From: Parvicella sp964387945
Lineage (GTDB): Bacteria; Bacteroidota; Bacteroidia; Flavobacteriales_D; Parvicellaceae
Direction: 5' to 3'
Length of the DNA: 64,000 nt
Assembly (NCBI GenBank): GCA_964387945.1
Contig: CAYLYX010000006.1
Coordinates: 62,001 to 126,000 of the forward strand
Both the position numbers and the translations under genes were made by a program. Under the pieces are notes generated by a model that worked only from the letters and a program-made list of their open reading frames with translations, did no database searches and was not told the DNA's origin. Each line of letters opens with the position of its first letter. Positions within the stretch are counted from its first letter, which is position 1. This document shows, in pieces, positions 8,016 through 17,826 of the stretch.

Positions 8016-10190
8016 TTATTTTCCTCCCACTAGTGTCATCTCATCCACAATGTGCTTAGCTCCACCGAATTTGTCGATGATGAAAAGCGTGTATCTGATG
8101 TCAACAGAGATGGTTCTTTGTAAGTTAGGCTCAAAGTAAATGTCTCCACTCATCGCTTCCCAGTTACCATCAAATGCAGTACCGATTAACTCTCCTTTAG
8201 CATTGATCACCGGACTTCCAGAGTTACCTCCTGTAATATCATTGTTGGTCAAGAAAGCTACTGGTAATTTACCATTCGCCATCGCATATCTACCATAATC
8301 TTTCTTTTCGTACAACTCTTTCAACCTTGGCTCAACATAGAACTCATGCGTTTTGTTGTCTGTTTTCACTTCTTTTTCCATTACTCCCTCTAGCGTGGTG
8401 ATGTAGTGGTATCTTACCGCATCAGCACCTTCGTAAGGAAGCACGTTTCCGTAAGTTAAACGCATCGTAGAGTTCGCATCAGAAGCGTAAGCTTTGTCTG
8501 GATTCATTTGTCTTAAACCATCTACAAACAGTCTCATGCCTTTCTCGTATTTGGTGTTCATCGTTTGAGAAGGGATGATAATTTTTTGAATGTAAATTTC
8601 GATGAATTCATTTACTAATTTGTAACACAAATCTTTTTCAATCGTTTTCTTAGAGAAGTTGTCTAAAAAGTCTTCTGCACTCTCTTTGGAAGCAAAAGGA
8701 GATTTTTTATAATATTTCTCTGCAAACTTTCCAAAATCCTGCTTGTACTTATTGGCGATGTAGGTCAAGGTCTCAGGGTGGAACTCTTTATCTACTTCAT
8801 TGTAATACATTTCTAACATTGCCGCCAATGTATTCTGGTCGATGGTCATGTTAAAATCTTTGTAGAAATCACCCATCTCTTCTTTGATAGCTTTTGCTGC
8901 ATCCATCATTTTGGTTTCGTCATCTGCCTTAATTGCAGCCGCCATATCACTTCTGAACCCAAAGTTACCCAACATCAAACCAAAGATCTCCGGACCTTGA
9001 AAGATCGCCTCACCAAAGTAGGTGTTAGGCACAACATACTTCTCACTTTCTTTGTAGTACTCATCAATTAGATTAAGTGCATTACCATACTTCTTCTGTC
9101 TTTCTTTGTCTTCTTTAGCCCAAGCTAGGTACTTATCTTCAATTTTCTTTTTCTTATCGTACACTTTGTTGTTTACCAACTGTGTCGACTGACCCAAGAA
9201 ATACTTCCAATAGTTAGCTACTCCTGCATGCTTTGAAGCGTACTGAAGCCTTACATCAGGATCGGCATTCATACCTTCTTCCATGATGTCTAATTTCTTT
9301 CTTCTGATTTTCACACGCAACGGCTGCTCAATATTCACAGCTTCCTCTACTCCGTAAGAAGTCAGGTAACGGTCAGTGCTTCCAGGGTATCCCAAAATCA
9401 TTGCGAAATCATCTTCCTTAACACCAGAAAGTGAAACGGGTAAATGGTGCTTTGGCTTGTAAGGAACGTTATCTGCTGAGTATTCAGCAGGCTTATTGTC
9501 TTTATCAGCATACACTCTAAACATAGAGAAATCTCCTGTGTGTCTTGGCCACATCCAGTTATCGGTATCACCTCCGTATTTTCCAATGCTTTCAGGTGGA
9601 GTTCCTACTAATCTCACATCTTTGAAGATGTTGTACTTAAACATGTAGTACTCGTTACCGTGGTAGAACGACTTTACCTGAATTTCAAATTCATCACCTT
9701 CCTCTTCTTTAATTTTCTTGATGTTTGCATCAATCTTAGCCTGACGCTCACCTTCATTCATGTCATCTTTTACACCATCTAGCACGCGAGAAGTTACATC
9801 ATCCATTCTTTCTAGAAACCAAACCGTAAAATCAACAGGGATTTCGTCTGCTTTAGTTTTTGCCCAGAAACCATTCGTAAGAATGTTGTTTGCAGGAGTA
9901 CTATTCGCCTGAATTGAAGCATAACCACAGTGGTGGTTCGTCAACATCAATCCTTGATCAGAAATGATCTCTCCCGTACAGAATCGTCCGTCCAAAGCAA
10001 CAATTGCATCTTTTAGAGAGGAGTTATTCACGGAGTAAATTTCCTCTGGTGTCAACTGGAGCCCATGCTCTTGCATGTCTGTATAATTCAACCTTTTAAT
10101 CAAAAGAGGCAACCACATTCCCTCATCAGCCTTTACATTAACAGCGCTCAAGGTAAATACGGCTATTAATAGTAACGTTATTTTCTTCAT
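8016..10190 (-). CDS. S46 family dipeptidyl-peptidase, DPP7-like
   Basis: The 724-residue protein has a signal peptide (cleavage near VNVKA-DEGMW) and the S46 chymotrypsin-like halves. The catalytic triad is visible as His86/87 (TNHHCGY), Asp220 (RHTGDFSMFR) and Ser657 (GGNSGSPV). Eighteen residues after the serine is Gly (AFDGNW). From family knowledge, DPP7 has Gly and DPP11 has Arg at this S1 position, so hydrophobic P1 residues rather than Asp/Glu are expected. The enzyme trims dipeptides from peptides in the periplasm for amino-acid uptake. It is a single gene with its own terminator. Confidence 0.92.
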   Translation of the reverse strand: MKKITLLLIAVFTLSAVNVKADEGMWLPLLIKRLNYTDMQEHGLQLTPEEIYSVNNSSLKDAIVALDGRFCTGEIISDQGLMLTNHHCGYASIQANSTPANNILTNGFWAKTKADEIPVDFTVWFLERMDDVTSRVLDGVKDDMNEGERQAKIDANIKKIKEEEGDEFEIQVKSFYHGNEYYMFKYNIFKDVRLVGTPPESIGKYGGDTDNWMWPRHTGDFSMFRVYADKDNKPAEYSADNVPYKPKHHLPVSLSGVKEDDFAMILGYPGSTDRYLTSYGVEEAVNIEQPLRVKIRRKKLDIMEEGMNADPDVRLQYASKHAGVANYWKYFLGQSTQLVNNKVYDKKKKIEDKYLAWAKEDKERQKKYGNALNLIDEYYKESEKYVVPNTYFGEAIFQGPEIFGLMLGNFGFRSDMAAAIKADDETKMMDAAKAIKEEMGDFYKDFNMTIDQNTLAAMLEMYYNEVDKEFHPETLTYIANKYKQDFGKFAEKYYKKSPFASKESAEDFLDNFSKKTIEKDLCYKLVNEFIEIYIQKIIIPSQTMNTKYEKGMRLFVDGLRQMNPDKAYASDANSTMRLTYGNVLPYEGADAVRYHYITTLEGVMEKEVKTDNKTHEFYVEPRLKELYEKKDYGRYAMANGKLPVAFLTNNDITGGNSGSPVINAKGELIGTAFDGNWEAMSGDIYFEPNLQRTISVDIRYTLFIIDKFGGAKHIVDEMTLVGGK

Positions 10191-10314
10191 GTTTTTAATA
10201 TTGGTTTTACACTACAATTATATATCGCTTCAAAGAAATGAAGCAGATTTTTTCAATGGGTGGCGAATATAATTATTTTAATGGAAACAGAGAAGGATGA
10301 ACGTAAGCAACGCA
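10191..10314. other. leader region of the S46 peptidase
   Basis: A hairpin GCTTCA/TGAAGC (10227-10244) lies in the expected 5' leader. On the minus strand TATATTCG (around 10265-10272) resembles a -7 element. No gene is present. Confidence 0.25.
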
Positions 10315-11082
10315 CTAAATGATTTTGACGCTTGTTTTAGGCAACCAACCTACTTTACCCTGATCAAAATGGACCTTGTACCAGTTTTCGTTTTCATCCA
10401 GGATTTTCAATTTACTTCCTTCGTGGAGGACAAAGGCTATACTTGCTGCCTTTGATGGGTCATTTCTCACTTCAATACTGGGTTCAAAGAGAATGGCAAA
10501 GTCGTTGTTGTTTGCTACGTTGTATTGCAGAAAAGCAACCATAACAAATAATACGGTAAAAACCCATGACACGATTCCTCCGATTAAGCCAATCCGTTTG
10601 ATCAAACGAGAAGAGAGAAACGCATAGCCCAATAAAAGTAGCGCACCAACAATAGCGCCTACAACCGCCAAAACAGACCAAAAATCTGCGGAACCACCTA
10701 ACGTACTGCTCAACCACCCCGTGATGCCAGTACTAAATGAAGCGCCACTTTTGTCGGTCAATCTTTTATGAGCCATTTTTAAGTTATGCTCCAAGTCGTC
10801 ATTGCCTGGATTCAGCTTCAATCCTTTCTCAAAATAGTAGATGGCATCTGGTACAAGGTTTAATTTGTATGCCGCAGTACCCATGTTCTGATAAAGTTCA
10901 GCAGAGACCATTTCCTGCTCTTCAATGAGCTGATAGAGCACTAAACTTGAATCATACTGCTGCTGATCATAAGCGTCATTGGCTTGTTGAAACAATTCCT
11001 CAGGAGAAGATTGAGTAAACCCTACTAGCAAAGAGAGTATGCATCCGAAGGTAAATATCGATCTAGCTAACATGTTTCTCAA
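10315..11082 (-). CDS. batE: BatE: TPR protein with membrane helices and SH3 domain
   Basis: The 255-residue protein has a signal peptide, TPR repeats (about 25-105, with ELYQNMGTAAYKLNLVPDAIYYFEKGLKLNPGN split over two turns) and two membrane helices (about 135-190). A bacterial SH3-like domain (about 200-255, ending GKVGWLPKTSVKII) closes it. This layout and the position after batD identify BatE, the last gene of the Bat operon. The start overlaps the end of batD by 20 bp. Bat proteins have been linked to aerotolerance and envelope fitness; the mechanism is unsettled. Confidence 0.88.
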   Translation of the reverse strand: MRNMLARSIFTFGCILSLLVGFTQSSPEELFQQANDAYDQQQYDSSLVLYQLIEEQEMVSAELYQNMGTAAYKLNLVPDAIYYFEKGLKLNPGNDDLEHNLKMAHKRLTDKSGASFSTGITGWLSSTLGGSADFWSVLAVVGAIVGALLLLGYAFLSSRLIKRIGLIGGIVSWVFTVLFVMVAFLQYNVANNNDFAILFEPSIEVRNDPSKAASIAFVLHEGSKLKILDENENWYKVHFDQGKVGWLPKTSVKII

Positions 11083-12835
11083 TTTGTTGGATTAGACTTT
11101 TAGTTTCGTTCATCGTTTCTTGTGCCCCAGCTACCGTTACGGGAGCATATCTTGCCATTTCGCAGGCTTCTAAGATTTTCAAAGCACGGTCGGATAAAGC
11201 TTCATCTGATAGTTTAGACACAATGGTTTCCTTGGTTAGAGCGCTAAACGGAGTATCTAACTTATTCGATAAGTAGTGCATTAATCCTTTGTACAATTCA
11301 TCATAGAATCCAAGACTATCTTTCTCAGATAATCGTTGTTCCGCAACTTTTAAGGTTTTAAACAGATTTTTTCCTGCTGTCTTCCTTTTGTCAACTTTCT
11401 TTTCTTCCGGTCTGAAAGCAACAAACAGCAAACCACTTAGTGCTAATACCAGTGGAGTTGTAATTCCTGCCCAAAACATAGAACTATTAAAGAAAGTTGT
11501 TTGGGAAGAAGAAAGACTGGAGGAGTAGGCAATGTGTCTGATTTCTTCATTGATGACTTCCACATCCTCTTTTTCGACCACGGAGCCCGTGTTCGTTGAA
11601 GGAGTACTATTAGCCGTTTTTTCTACTTCAATAGTCTGGGCAGGGTGACTCATCGTTTTGTAGCTTTTTGAAGCTAAATCAAAATAACTGAGTTCAAATG
11701 CCGGAATTTCAAATGTGCCATGATGTCTTGGAATCACCAAATACCTAAACTCTCGATCGCCAGCAAATCCGTGACTGGTGGAAAGGCTTACCGTACCTTC
11801 AACCTTGGGTTCGTAGGCATCAAAATCTAGCGGGAAGGTTAGTTCTGGAGCGACTAATTTATTTAGGTTTCCTTTTCCAGAAACTTTAACGAGCACATCA
11901 ATTGGTTCTCCCGCTTTTAATGAAGTAGTAGAATAATTAACTTCCAATTCGTAATCTCTTCCGACCTGATTTATAAAAGATGCAGGAGCACCCTCGGGTA
12001 ACGATTTTACCTTGATGGTTGGACTGTTACTCTTTAGAGGATGCATTGTTCCTTGAGAGAAGAAGCCTCCTCCTACAACCAAGTCTAAGGAGAATGCCGG
12101 AACTTCTACCTCACCTGGTTCTTTCGCAAAGACAACAATTTTTCTTAGCGGAATTTTGAGATATGCATAGCCATTAAGGTTTACTTGAGACTGCTGAAAA
12201 CCTTTGTTTCCTGGCTCAATTTCTTCCATCCAAAAGGCATCCGTCATGGGAAATTCTTTTTTATCCAGATAAATGTTGGATGAGCGACTGTAAAGCGTGT
12301 AGGTTAATACGGCATGTTCGCCCGGGTAAAGCTCCTTTTTGGAAGCATCAATTGAAATAAAATAGTTAGCATTTTTCTTAACAATTTGTGCGTTGGGGTC
12401 GCCTTTTCCTACGTGTAGTGTGAACGACTTAGAAGTATAGGTCTCTCCATTCATTGTAAAAGAAAAAGAACCGATCGTGATATCGCCTTCTTTGGTGGGT
12501 TGCAGAATAAAAGAGTATTTACTGACTTGCATATCGCCTCCTCCAAAGCCGCCAAAAGAGAAAGAAGTCCCTTCTGTTCCTTCGTCTATTATGTTGAGCG
12601 ATTTCATATCGGGCTTTGAAATGTTGATTCCATTATGAGAAATGGATGCCGTACCTCCTTTTAGTTTCATTTTCAAGATGTAAGAAAGTTTGATTTTCTC
12701 ACCTACACCCGGATACTGATTGGTACAGGAAATATCTACATAAAGGTCTTGTCCGACCATGAAAATACTGGTACAGCTGATGCAAAGCATCAATAAAAAC
12801 CTTTTTATGTCAATTGTCACATTCATGTTTACCAA
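11063..12835 (-). CDS. batD: BatD protein
   Basis: The 590-residue protein has a signal peptide and a long Ig-like periplasmic part typical of BatD, including LYVDISCTNQYPGVGEKIKL near the N-terminus. One membrane helix (about 455-475) precedes a short cytoplasmic helical tail. An FGGFGGGDM glycine-rich stretch near residue 95 is typical of flavobacterial BatD. It lies in an unbroken operon, overlapping batC by 7 bp and batE by 20 bp. It probably acts as a periplasmic partner of the VWA proteins BatA and BatB. Confidence 0.9.
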   Translation of the reverse strand: MVNMNVTIDIKRFLLMLCISCTSIFMVGQDLYVDISCTNQYPGVGEKIKLSYILKMKLKGGTASISHNGINISKPDMKSLNIIDEGTEGTSFSFGGFGGGDMQVSKYSFILQPTKEGDITIGSFSFTMNGETYTSKSFTLHVGKGDPNAQIVKKNANYFISIDASKKELYPGEHAVLTYTLYSRSSNIYLDKKEFPMTDAFWMEEIEPGNKGFQQSQVNLNGYAYLKIPLRKIVVFAKEPGEVEVPAFSLDLVVGGGFFSQGTMHPLKSNSPTIKVKSLPEGAPASFINQVGRDYELEVNYSTTSLKAGEPIDVLVKVSGKGNLNKLVAPELTFPLDFDAYEPKVEGTVSLSTSHGFAGDREFRYLVIPRHHGTFEIPAFELSYFDLASKSYKTMSHPAQTIEVEKTANSTPSTNTGSVVEKEDVEVINEEIRHIAYSSSLSSSQTTFFNSSMFWAGITTPLVLALSGLLFVAFRPEEKKVDKRKTAGKNLFKTLKVAEQRLSEKDSLGFYDELYKGLMHYLSNKLDTPFSALTKETIVSKLSDEALSDRALKILEACEMARYAPVTVAGAQETMNETKSLIQQIEKHVS

Positions 12836-13740
12836 TCTTTTCCAGAACTAACGGTTTCGTTTTTGTCTCCTCTACTACCATACACTTTTCTAAGAATTTT
12901 TCCTTCTTCCTCATTGATGGCATCTAAGTCCTGCTCAGCTTGTGCCCTGCTCATTTGAGCTTGTTGTTCTTGCTCCTCACTGTTTTGATCGCCTCCGCTT
13001 TGACCGTCTTCTTTTTCGTTTTCAGGAGAGTCGTTACCTTCTTCGCTTTGATCTTGATTTCCTTCTTGATCGTCTTGTTCTTGATCACCGTTCTGGTCAT
13101 TGTTTTCGTCCTGATTTCCATCCTCGTTCTGATCATTCGGGTTACCACCTTCGTTGGGATCGCCATTATCTCCATTTCCTCCGTTCTGGTCATTTTCCTT
13201 GTTCTGATCGCCTTCCTGATTTTGATCCTGACCGCTATCTGAAGAGGATTGGTTTTGATTTTGCTGAATCTTATTGAGAGCGTAAGTCAGGTTGTACTTT
13301 GCATCCTGATCCTTGGGGTTATTCTTTAACGAATTCTTATAACTTTTAACGGCTTGTTTGTAGAGTTTTTGAGCGTCCTGCATTTTGGTCGGATCTTGAC
13401 TCATTGCATCTGCCTGCTGCAGATAAGTATTTCCCTGATTGTAATAAGCCTTAGCAACTTCCTCTGGCGATTGGGCTACTTTAGCGTAGTCTGAGTAGTA
13501 CTGATTTGCTTGTTCAAAATCTCCGTTGAGGTAGGCAGCGTTTCCGGCATTATACAATGCTCTCGTGTTCTTTGCGTTTCTTTTGTAAGCCGCTTCAAAT
13601 TGATCCAGTGCGTTGGCGTAATTCCCTTCACGGTAAGCATTGACACCATCATTGAAATCAATTTTGTCTTCTCGCTGTGAAAAACCAAGATTGCTTAGCA
13701 TCAAAGCCATTAATAATGCTATGTAAAACTCTTTCCTCAT
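12829..13740 (-). CDS. batC: BatC TPR protein with acidic Gln/Asn/Asp-rich tail
   Basis: The 303-residue protein has a signal peptide and about four TPR units (about 25-165, e.g. ALYNAGNAAYLNGDFEQA). A low-complexity segment (about 160-260) made of DQN, GDQ and NEDG repeats follows, then a short helical end. Large open frames on the opposite strand here are by-products of the low-complexity sequence. It overlaps batB by 4 bp (ATGA). TPRs suggest a scaffold for the Bat complex on the periplasmic side. Confidence 0.9.
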   Translation of the reverse strand: MRKEFYIALLMALMLSNLGFSQREDKIDFNDGVNAYREGNYANALDQFEAAYKRNAKNTRALYNAGNAAYLNGDFEQANQYYSDYAKVAQSPEEVAKAYYNQGNTYLQQADAMSQDPTKMQDAQKLYKQAVKSYKNSLKNNPKDQDAKYNLTYALNKIQQNQNQSSSDSGQDQNQEGDQNKENDQNGGNGDNGDPNEGGNPNDQNEDGNQDENNDQNGDQEQDDQEGNQDQSEEGNDSPENEKEDGQSGGDQNSEEQEQQAQMSRAQAEQDLDAINEEEGKILRKVYGSRGDKNETVSSGKDW

Positions 13741-14897
13741 TGCTTCTGTTGCTTAATGTCGAGTTGAAAACCTTTATTCTCCGTCAGCAAAGCATCCAAT
13801 AATACTAAAATCAATCCAATCATCAGGAATATCTGAAAATGATCTGCATACGAAGTATATTTTGATTTGTTTAAGGCTGTTTTATCCATCGAATTGAGTT
13901 TGGCAATTAACCCATCAAGCCCTACATTATATCCTTGTGCTCGGGTATAACTCCCACCTCCGGCATTTGCTATTTCGATGAGGTTGTCTTCATTCAATTT
14001 GGTCAGTACGGTATTGCCATCTTGATCCGTTTTATAGCCAACTTTTTTACCATTTTGAAACATCGGAATTGGAACTCCTTCTGTCGTTCCCATCCCAATG
14101 GTGTGAACAATAATACCTTGCTCACTCACTTCTTTTGCTTTGTTAACTCCAGCGGCTTCATGATCTTCTCCATCTGAAAAGACAACAATTACTTTTTGCG
14201 CTGGATCTTCGGGTCTGAATGAGTTGACGCACGTTTCAATGGCTTCGCCAATATCCGTTCCTTGTTTTGTGATAAGGTCTGGCTCTACAAAATCTAAGAA
14301 CATTTTGGCTACATTATAGTCTGGGGTAATGGGAAGCTGCTTGTACGCATCTCCAGCAAAAATCACTAGTCCAACTTGGTCACCGTGCAGCTGATCAATG
14401 AACTTGGAGATGTTTTTCTTGGCAATTTCCAAACGAGATGTTCCAGCTACCAAGTCCTCCGCATTCATAGAATAGCTGATATCTAATGCAATCATGATAT
14501 CCAGCCCTTTTGAGGTAACCTCTCGTTCTTTCTCACCATATTGTGGATTAGCAGCGGCAACTATTGTGGCTGCAATTCCAAAACGTAGCAAAGTATATTT
14601 CGTAATTCCCTTAAGGGTGCTAAAACCTGTTGTAAGGTACTGTAATAAACGTTCGTCTGCATAGTTGCCGAGTGTTCTATTTCTCCACCATTTTATGAAT
14701 AAATGATAGCCCATCAATAGGGGAATAAGCACCGTACCTAAATACAACACCCTTGGATGTTCAAATCGAAAGGAAGGTTGATTCTCTTCCAGATAGAACC
14801 AGAAAGTTGCCACAATACCCCAAAAGACCAGCTCCACCACTACCAAAGCGATGATGAAACTCACCAGATTATAGCGATATGTTTTTGTTTCATTCAC
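13737..14897 (-). CDS. batB: BatB, VWA-domain membrane protein
   Basis: The 386-residue protein has two N-terminal membrane helices, a von Willebrand A domain (about 130-330) and a C-terminal helix. The MIDAS motif is DxSxS (ALDISYSMNAEDL), with the supporting Thr (KQGTDIGEA) and Asp (VFSDGEDHE). VWA domains bind partners through a divalent metal. The gene overlaps batA and batC by 4 bp each, so it is translated together with them. Confidence 0.92.
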   Translation of the reverse strand: MNETKTYRYNLVSFIIALVVVELVFWGIVATFWFYLEENQPSFRFEHPRVLYLGTVLIPLLMGYHLFIKWWRNRTLGNYADERLLQYLTTGFSTLKGITKYTLLRFGIAATIVAAANPQYGEKEREVTSKGLDIMIALDISYSMNAEDLVAGTSRLEIAKKNISKFIDQLHGDQVGLVIFAGDAYKQLPITPDYNVAKMFLDFVEPDLITKQGTDIGEAIETCVNSFRPEDPAQKVIVVFSDGEDHEAAGVNKAKEVSEQGIIVHTIGMGTTEGVPIPMFQNGKKVGYKTDQDGNTVLTKLNEDNLIEIANAGGGSYTRAQGYNVGLDGLIAKLNSMDKTALNKSKYTSYADHFQIFLMIGLILVLLDALLTENKGFQLDIKQQKQ

Positions 14898-15910
14898 GAT
14901 AGCGACTTAAAGATAAATCGGGTTAATAATTCTGCTCCAATCAAACCTAAAGCGATAAGGATTACGGGCATACTTCGCTCAGGTAAGTCAATTGCGTACT
15001 CAACCGTTTCGATCTTAGCTTTTTCCAACTGATCGATTTCGGCATAAATGGCTTCCAACTTATCGTTGTCGGTTGCTCTAAAATATTTTCCTCCTGTTGA
15101 GGATGCAATAGTTTTTAACGTTTCCTCATCAATTTCTACGTCCAGATAATCGTAGATGTAATCTCCCTTGTAGTCATAGGCTACAGGAGTTTTTGCCTTT
15201 CCGTTTGTTCCCACTCCAATGGTGTACACCCTTATTCCGAATTCTTTAGCCATATCCGCAGCTGCCAGTGGATGAATTTTACCATGCGTATTTACGCCAT
15301 CCGTGAGGAGAATGACTACTTTACTTACGGCTTTACTATCTCTCAAACGATTTACGGCAGTGGCTAATCCCATTCCCATAGCTGTTCCTGGGTCTACCAC
15401 TTGCATTTGAGCATCTCTCAATAGCTCTGTAACGATGTCTTGATCACCTGTTAACGGACATTGCGTATAGGCTTCACCTTCAAAGAGTACCAAGCCCATT
15501 CGGTCGTTTGGGCGCTTTGAAATGAACTCCTCTGCTACCACTTTGGAGGCTTCAAATCGGTTAGGGTCGAAGTCTTCGGCAAGCATACTTCCCGATGCAT
15601 CTAGGGCAATCACAATGTCAATTCCTTCTTTGTATTGTTCTACATAGGACGCACTTTCTGTGGACATCTGAGGTCTGGCCATGGCAATGATGATGAATAA
15701 CAAAGCGGTCATGCGTAAACCAAAGGTGAAAGGCTTGATAAATCTGGCAAAACCACTGTTCATTGTTGCTCCTTGCGGAATCACAGATGTTTTGTAGGTT
15801 ACTTTTTGTTCTCCAAGTAAATAGTAGAGAAATGCCAAAAGCGGAATGGCTAGTAGCATCCATAAGACACCCTTGTCAGCAAATTCATATGTTTCTCCAA
15901 ACAATTCCAT
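14894..15910 (-). CDS. batA: BatA, VWA-domain membrane protein
   Basis: The 338-residue protein has membrane helices near residues 15-30 and 60-78, a VWA domain (about 95-290) and a closing helix (about 310-330). The MIDAS motif is intact: DASGS (VIALDASGSML), Thr (DPGTAMGMG) and Asp (LLTDGVNTHG). It is paired with batB by a 4-bp overlap and is preceded by a DUF4381-like gene 3 bp upstream. BatA/BatB are thought to form a membrane VWA complex served by the MoxR ATPase. Confidence 0.93.
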   Translation of the reverse strand: MELFGETYEFADKGVLWMLLAIPLLAFLYYLLGEQKVTYKTSVIPQGATMNSGFARFIKPFTFGLRMTALLFIIIAMARPQMSTESASYVEQYKEGIDIVIALDASGSMLAEDFDPNRFEASKVVAEEFISKRPNDRMGLVLFEGEAYTQCPLTGDQDIVTELLRDAQMQVVDPGTAMGMGLATAVNRLRDSKAVSKVVILLTDGVNTHGKIHPLAAADMAKEFGIRVYTIGVGTNGKAKTPVAYDYKGDYIYDYLDVEIDEETLKTIASSTGGKYFRATDNDKLEAIYAEIDQLEKAKIETVEYAIDLPERSMPVILIALGLIGAELLTRFIFKSLS

Positions 15911-15913
15911 TTG

Positions 15914-16867
15914 CTATTTGGTCTTTTTTTGCTCTAATTCGTGAATTTCTGCAGCAAGGATACTCTTGGCAATGCTCATTGCTTCTTCATTTTCCTTTGG
16001 TGTAGGAAGTGATTTGGCAAACTTGATCAAATCGGAAAGAGCAAATAGGTTTTTAATTTGTGTCATCATAACCGGATCAATGGATGACAATCCTAACGAC
16101 TCGATGATCTCATGGCTTGTCTGCTCGAGCGCCTTAATGTTGTATTTGTACTCGATGAATAATCGAATTACTTCCGTGACTTCAATGTAGTATTCCTTGT
16201 GTTTACCGTTTTGCCAGAGTTGCTGTTTCTCAATTTCTTCCAGTCTTTGCATCCACTGGATAGGAAGCGGGATAATGGGTTCTTTCGGAGCGCTTTCTTC
16301 TGGTTTTCGAGACATATAGATGGCTGCGATAACGGAGCCAATGATGATGAGTGCAATGACCAATAGCAAAACCCAATGCTCTTTCAGCCAGATCATTACC
16401 TTTTCCCAAAAAGTATAGGGGTCGGTAGAAATATCCTTGATTCCAACAAAACCTTTGTCTTCTTCTAATTGAGGTACATCCACCTGAATGGTCGTCACGT
16501 TAGTGGTAATCGTATCTTCTTTATGAACCGCAATAAATGGTCCAACCTGAATTTTTCCTCCAGCATAAATCCCGACCACAAAATCTTGTTGCCAGATCAT
16601 CAATGGATTTCCTTGATTATCTGTGGTAGATTGTGTTTGAGGCTCTTGCACCGAGAGAATGTCAATGGTGTCATTCAGGGACTGGTCTGCTTCAATTTTT
16701 GGATAGGTGATTTCTTGTGGATTAACCCCTGCATCAAACGTAAACCGTACACTCATGTTCACCTGATCGCCAATCTCAATTTTATTGACATCACTCACGA
16801 GACTTGCTGTCTGACCAGAAACCCAAACGCAAAGCGATAAGAAAACGATATGTAATAACCACTTCAT
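15914..16867 (-). CDS. BatD/DUF4381-like single-pass envelope protein
   Basis: The 317-residue protein has a signal peptide, an Ig-like periplasmic domain (about 20-140), one membrane helix (about 165-187) and a helical cytoplasmic domain (about 205-315, LPIQWMQRLEEIEKQQLW). The same order is found in the protein that sits between the DUF58 and batA genes in other Bacteroidota operons. It touches the DUF58 gene by one base (shared ATGA-type junction) and ends 3 bp before batA. Inference: a structural partner in the MoxR-Bat membrane complex. Confidence 0.75.
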   Translation of the reverse strand: MKWLLHIVFLSLCVWVSGQTASLVSDVNKIEIGDQVNMSVRFTFDAGVNPQEITYPKIEADQSLNDTIDILSVQEPQTQSTTDNQGNPLMIWQQDFVVGIYAGGKIQVGPFIAVHKEDTITTNVTTIQVDVPQLEEDKGFVGIKDISTDPYTFWEKVMIWLKEHWVLLLVIALIIIGSVIAAIYMSRKPEESAPKEPIIPLPIQWMQRLEEIEKQQLWQNGKHKEYYIEVTEVIRLFIEYKYNIKALEQTSHEIIESLGLSSIDPVMMTQIKNLFALSDLIKFAKSLPTPKENEEAMSIAKSILAAEIHELEQKKTK

Positions 16868-17733
16868 TATCTTCTCTTGAATAAGTTCATCAACGGAACA
16901 ATGTAAGATTTGTCAGTGTCAATTTTGACAAAGTCCACCCCAGACTTTTTGAAGGTATTGGAAAGTTTTCTGTTGCGTGCAATGGCTTCAGCTTTCCATT
17001 TTGTTCTTACTTTTTTGCTCGAAGTATTGATCCATTGCGATTCTCCTGTCTCGGCATCTTTTAGGTTGATTAACCCCAACTTGGGAAGCTGCTCTTCAAA
17101 AGGGTCATTCACCTGAAGCGCAATCAAGTCATGTCTTTTGTTAACGATCTTTAGTGATTCTTCCAGTCCTTTAGCTCCCATAAAGTCAGAGATCACAAAG
17201 GCAATGGAACGTTTTTTAATCGCATTGTTGAAGTGTCTTAAGACATAAGAAAGATCAGTTTTCGTACTTTGAGGTTCGAATTCCAATAACTCTCGGATAA
17301 TCCTAAGAATATGTTTTTTCCCTTTCTTAGGAGGAATAAAAAGTTCTACCTGATCAGAAAATAAAATCACTCCAATTTTATCGTTGTTTTGAGCTGCTGA
17401 GAAAGCTAGTACCGCACATAATTCTGCAATGAGCTCTCGTTTTAACTGATTTTTTGTGCCAAACACAGACGAACCCGAAATATCTACCAGAAGCATCATG
17501 GTAAGTTCACGTTCTTCCTGAAATACCTTGACATAAGGCGTGTTAAATCGAGCGGTGACATTCCAGTCAATGGTTCGAATCTCATCACCAGGCATGTACT
17601 CGCGCACCTCAGCAAAAGCCATTCCCCTTCCTTTGAAGGCAGAGTGGTATTCTCCTGAGAAAACCTGAGATGACAGACCTTTCGTCTTGATCTCAATTTT
17701 TCTTACCTTTTTTATGAGCTCTTTGGTATCCAT
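16867..17733 (-). CDS. DUF58 domain protein (VWA-like)
   Basis: The 288-residue soluble protein has the DUF58 signature (YMPGDEIRTIDWNVTAR) followed by a VWA-like fold with DISGS (MLLVDISGSSVFG). DUF58 proteins almost always stand next to MoxR ATPases, as here. It has no membrane segment, so it probably works on the cytoplasmic side. A 93-bp spacer separates it from moxR and holds a periodic repeat, so it may have its own transcription start or a processing site there. Confidence 0.92.
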   Translation of the reverse strand: MDTKELIKKVRKIEIKTKGLSSQVFSGEYHSAFKGRGMAFAEVREYMPGDEIRTIDWNVTARFNTPYVKVFQEERELTMMLLVDISGSSVFGTKNQLKRELIAELCAVLAFSAAQNNDKIGVILFSDQVELFIPPKKGKKHILRIIRELLEFEPQSTKTDLSYVLRHFNNAIKKRSIAFVISDFMGAKGLEESLKIVNKRHDLIALQVNDPFEEQLPKLGLINLKDAETGESQWINTSSKKVRTKWKAEAIARNRKLSNTFKKSGVDFVKIDTDKSYIVPLMNLFKRR

Positions 17734-17741
17734 TTGATTTT

Positions 17742-17820
17742 TTTACGCTTGATATTTGACGCTAGACAATAATTGTTTAATAATCATGTCGAGCGTCTAC
17801 AGTCAGGCGTTCAATGTCTA
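17742..17820. repeat. converging 7-bp periodic repeat, locus A
   Basis: Left arm 17742-17769 reads in 7-bp steps TTTACGC, TTGATAT, TTGACGC, TAGACAA. After a 16-bp AT-rich centre, right arm 17786-17820 reads ATGTCGA, GCGTCTA, CAGTCAG, GCGTTCA, ATGTCTA, the inverted counterpart. The two arms could fold into an imperfect hairpin between moxR and the DUF58 gene. The same design is found at 49545-49689. Confidence 0.6.
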
Positions 17821-17826
17821 ACTGAA

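Noticed and set aside
12940..13277. open frames on the + strand opposite batC
   Set aside because: They arise from the low-complexity Gln/Asn/Asp-rich segment of BatC and translate to implausible hydrophobic repeats.
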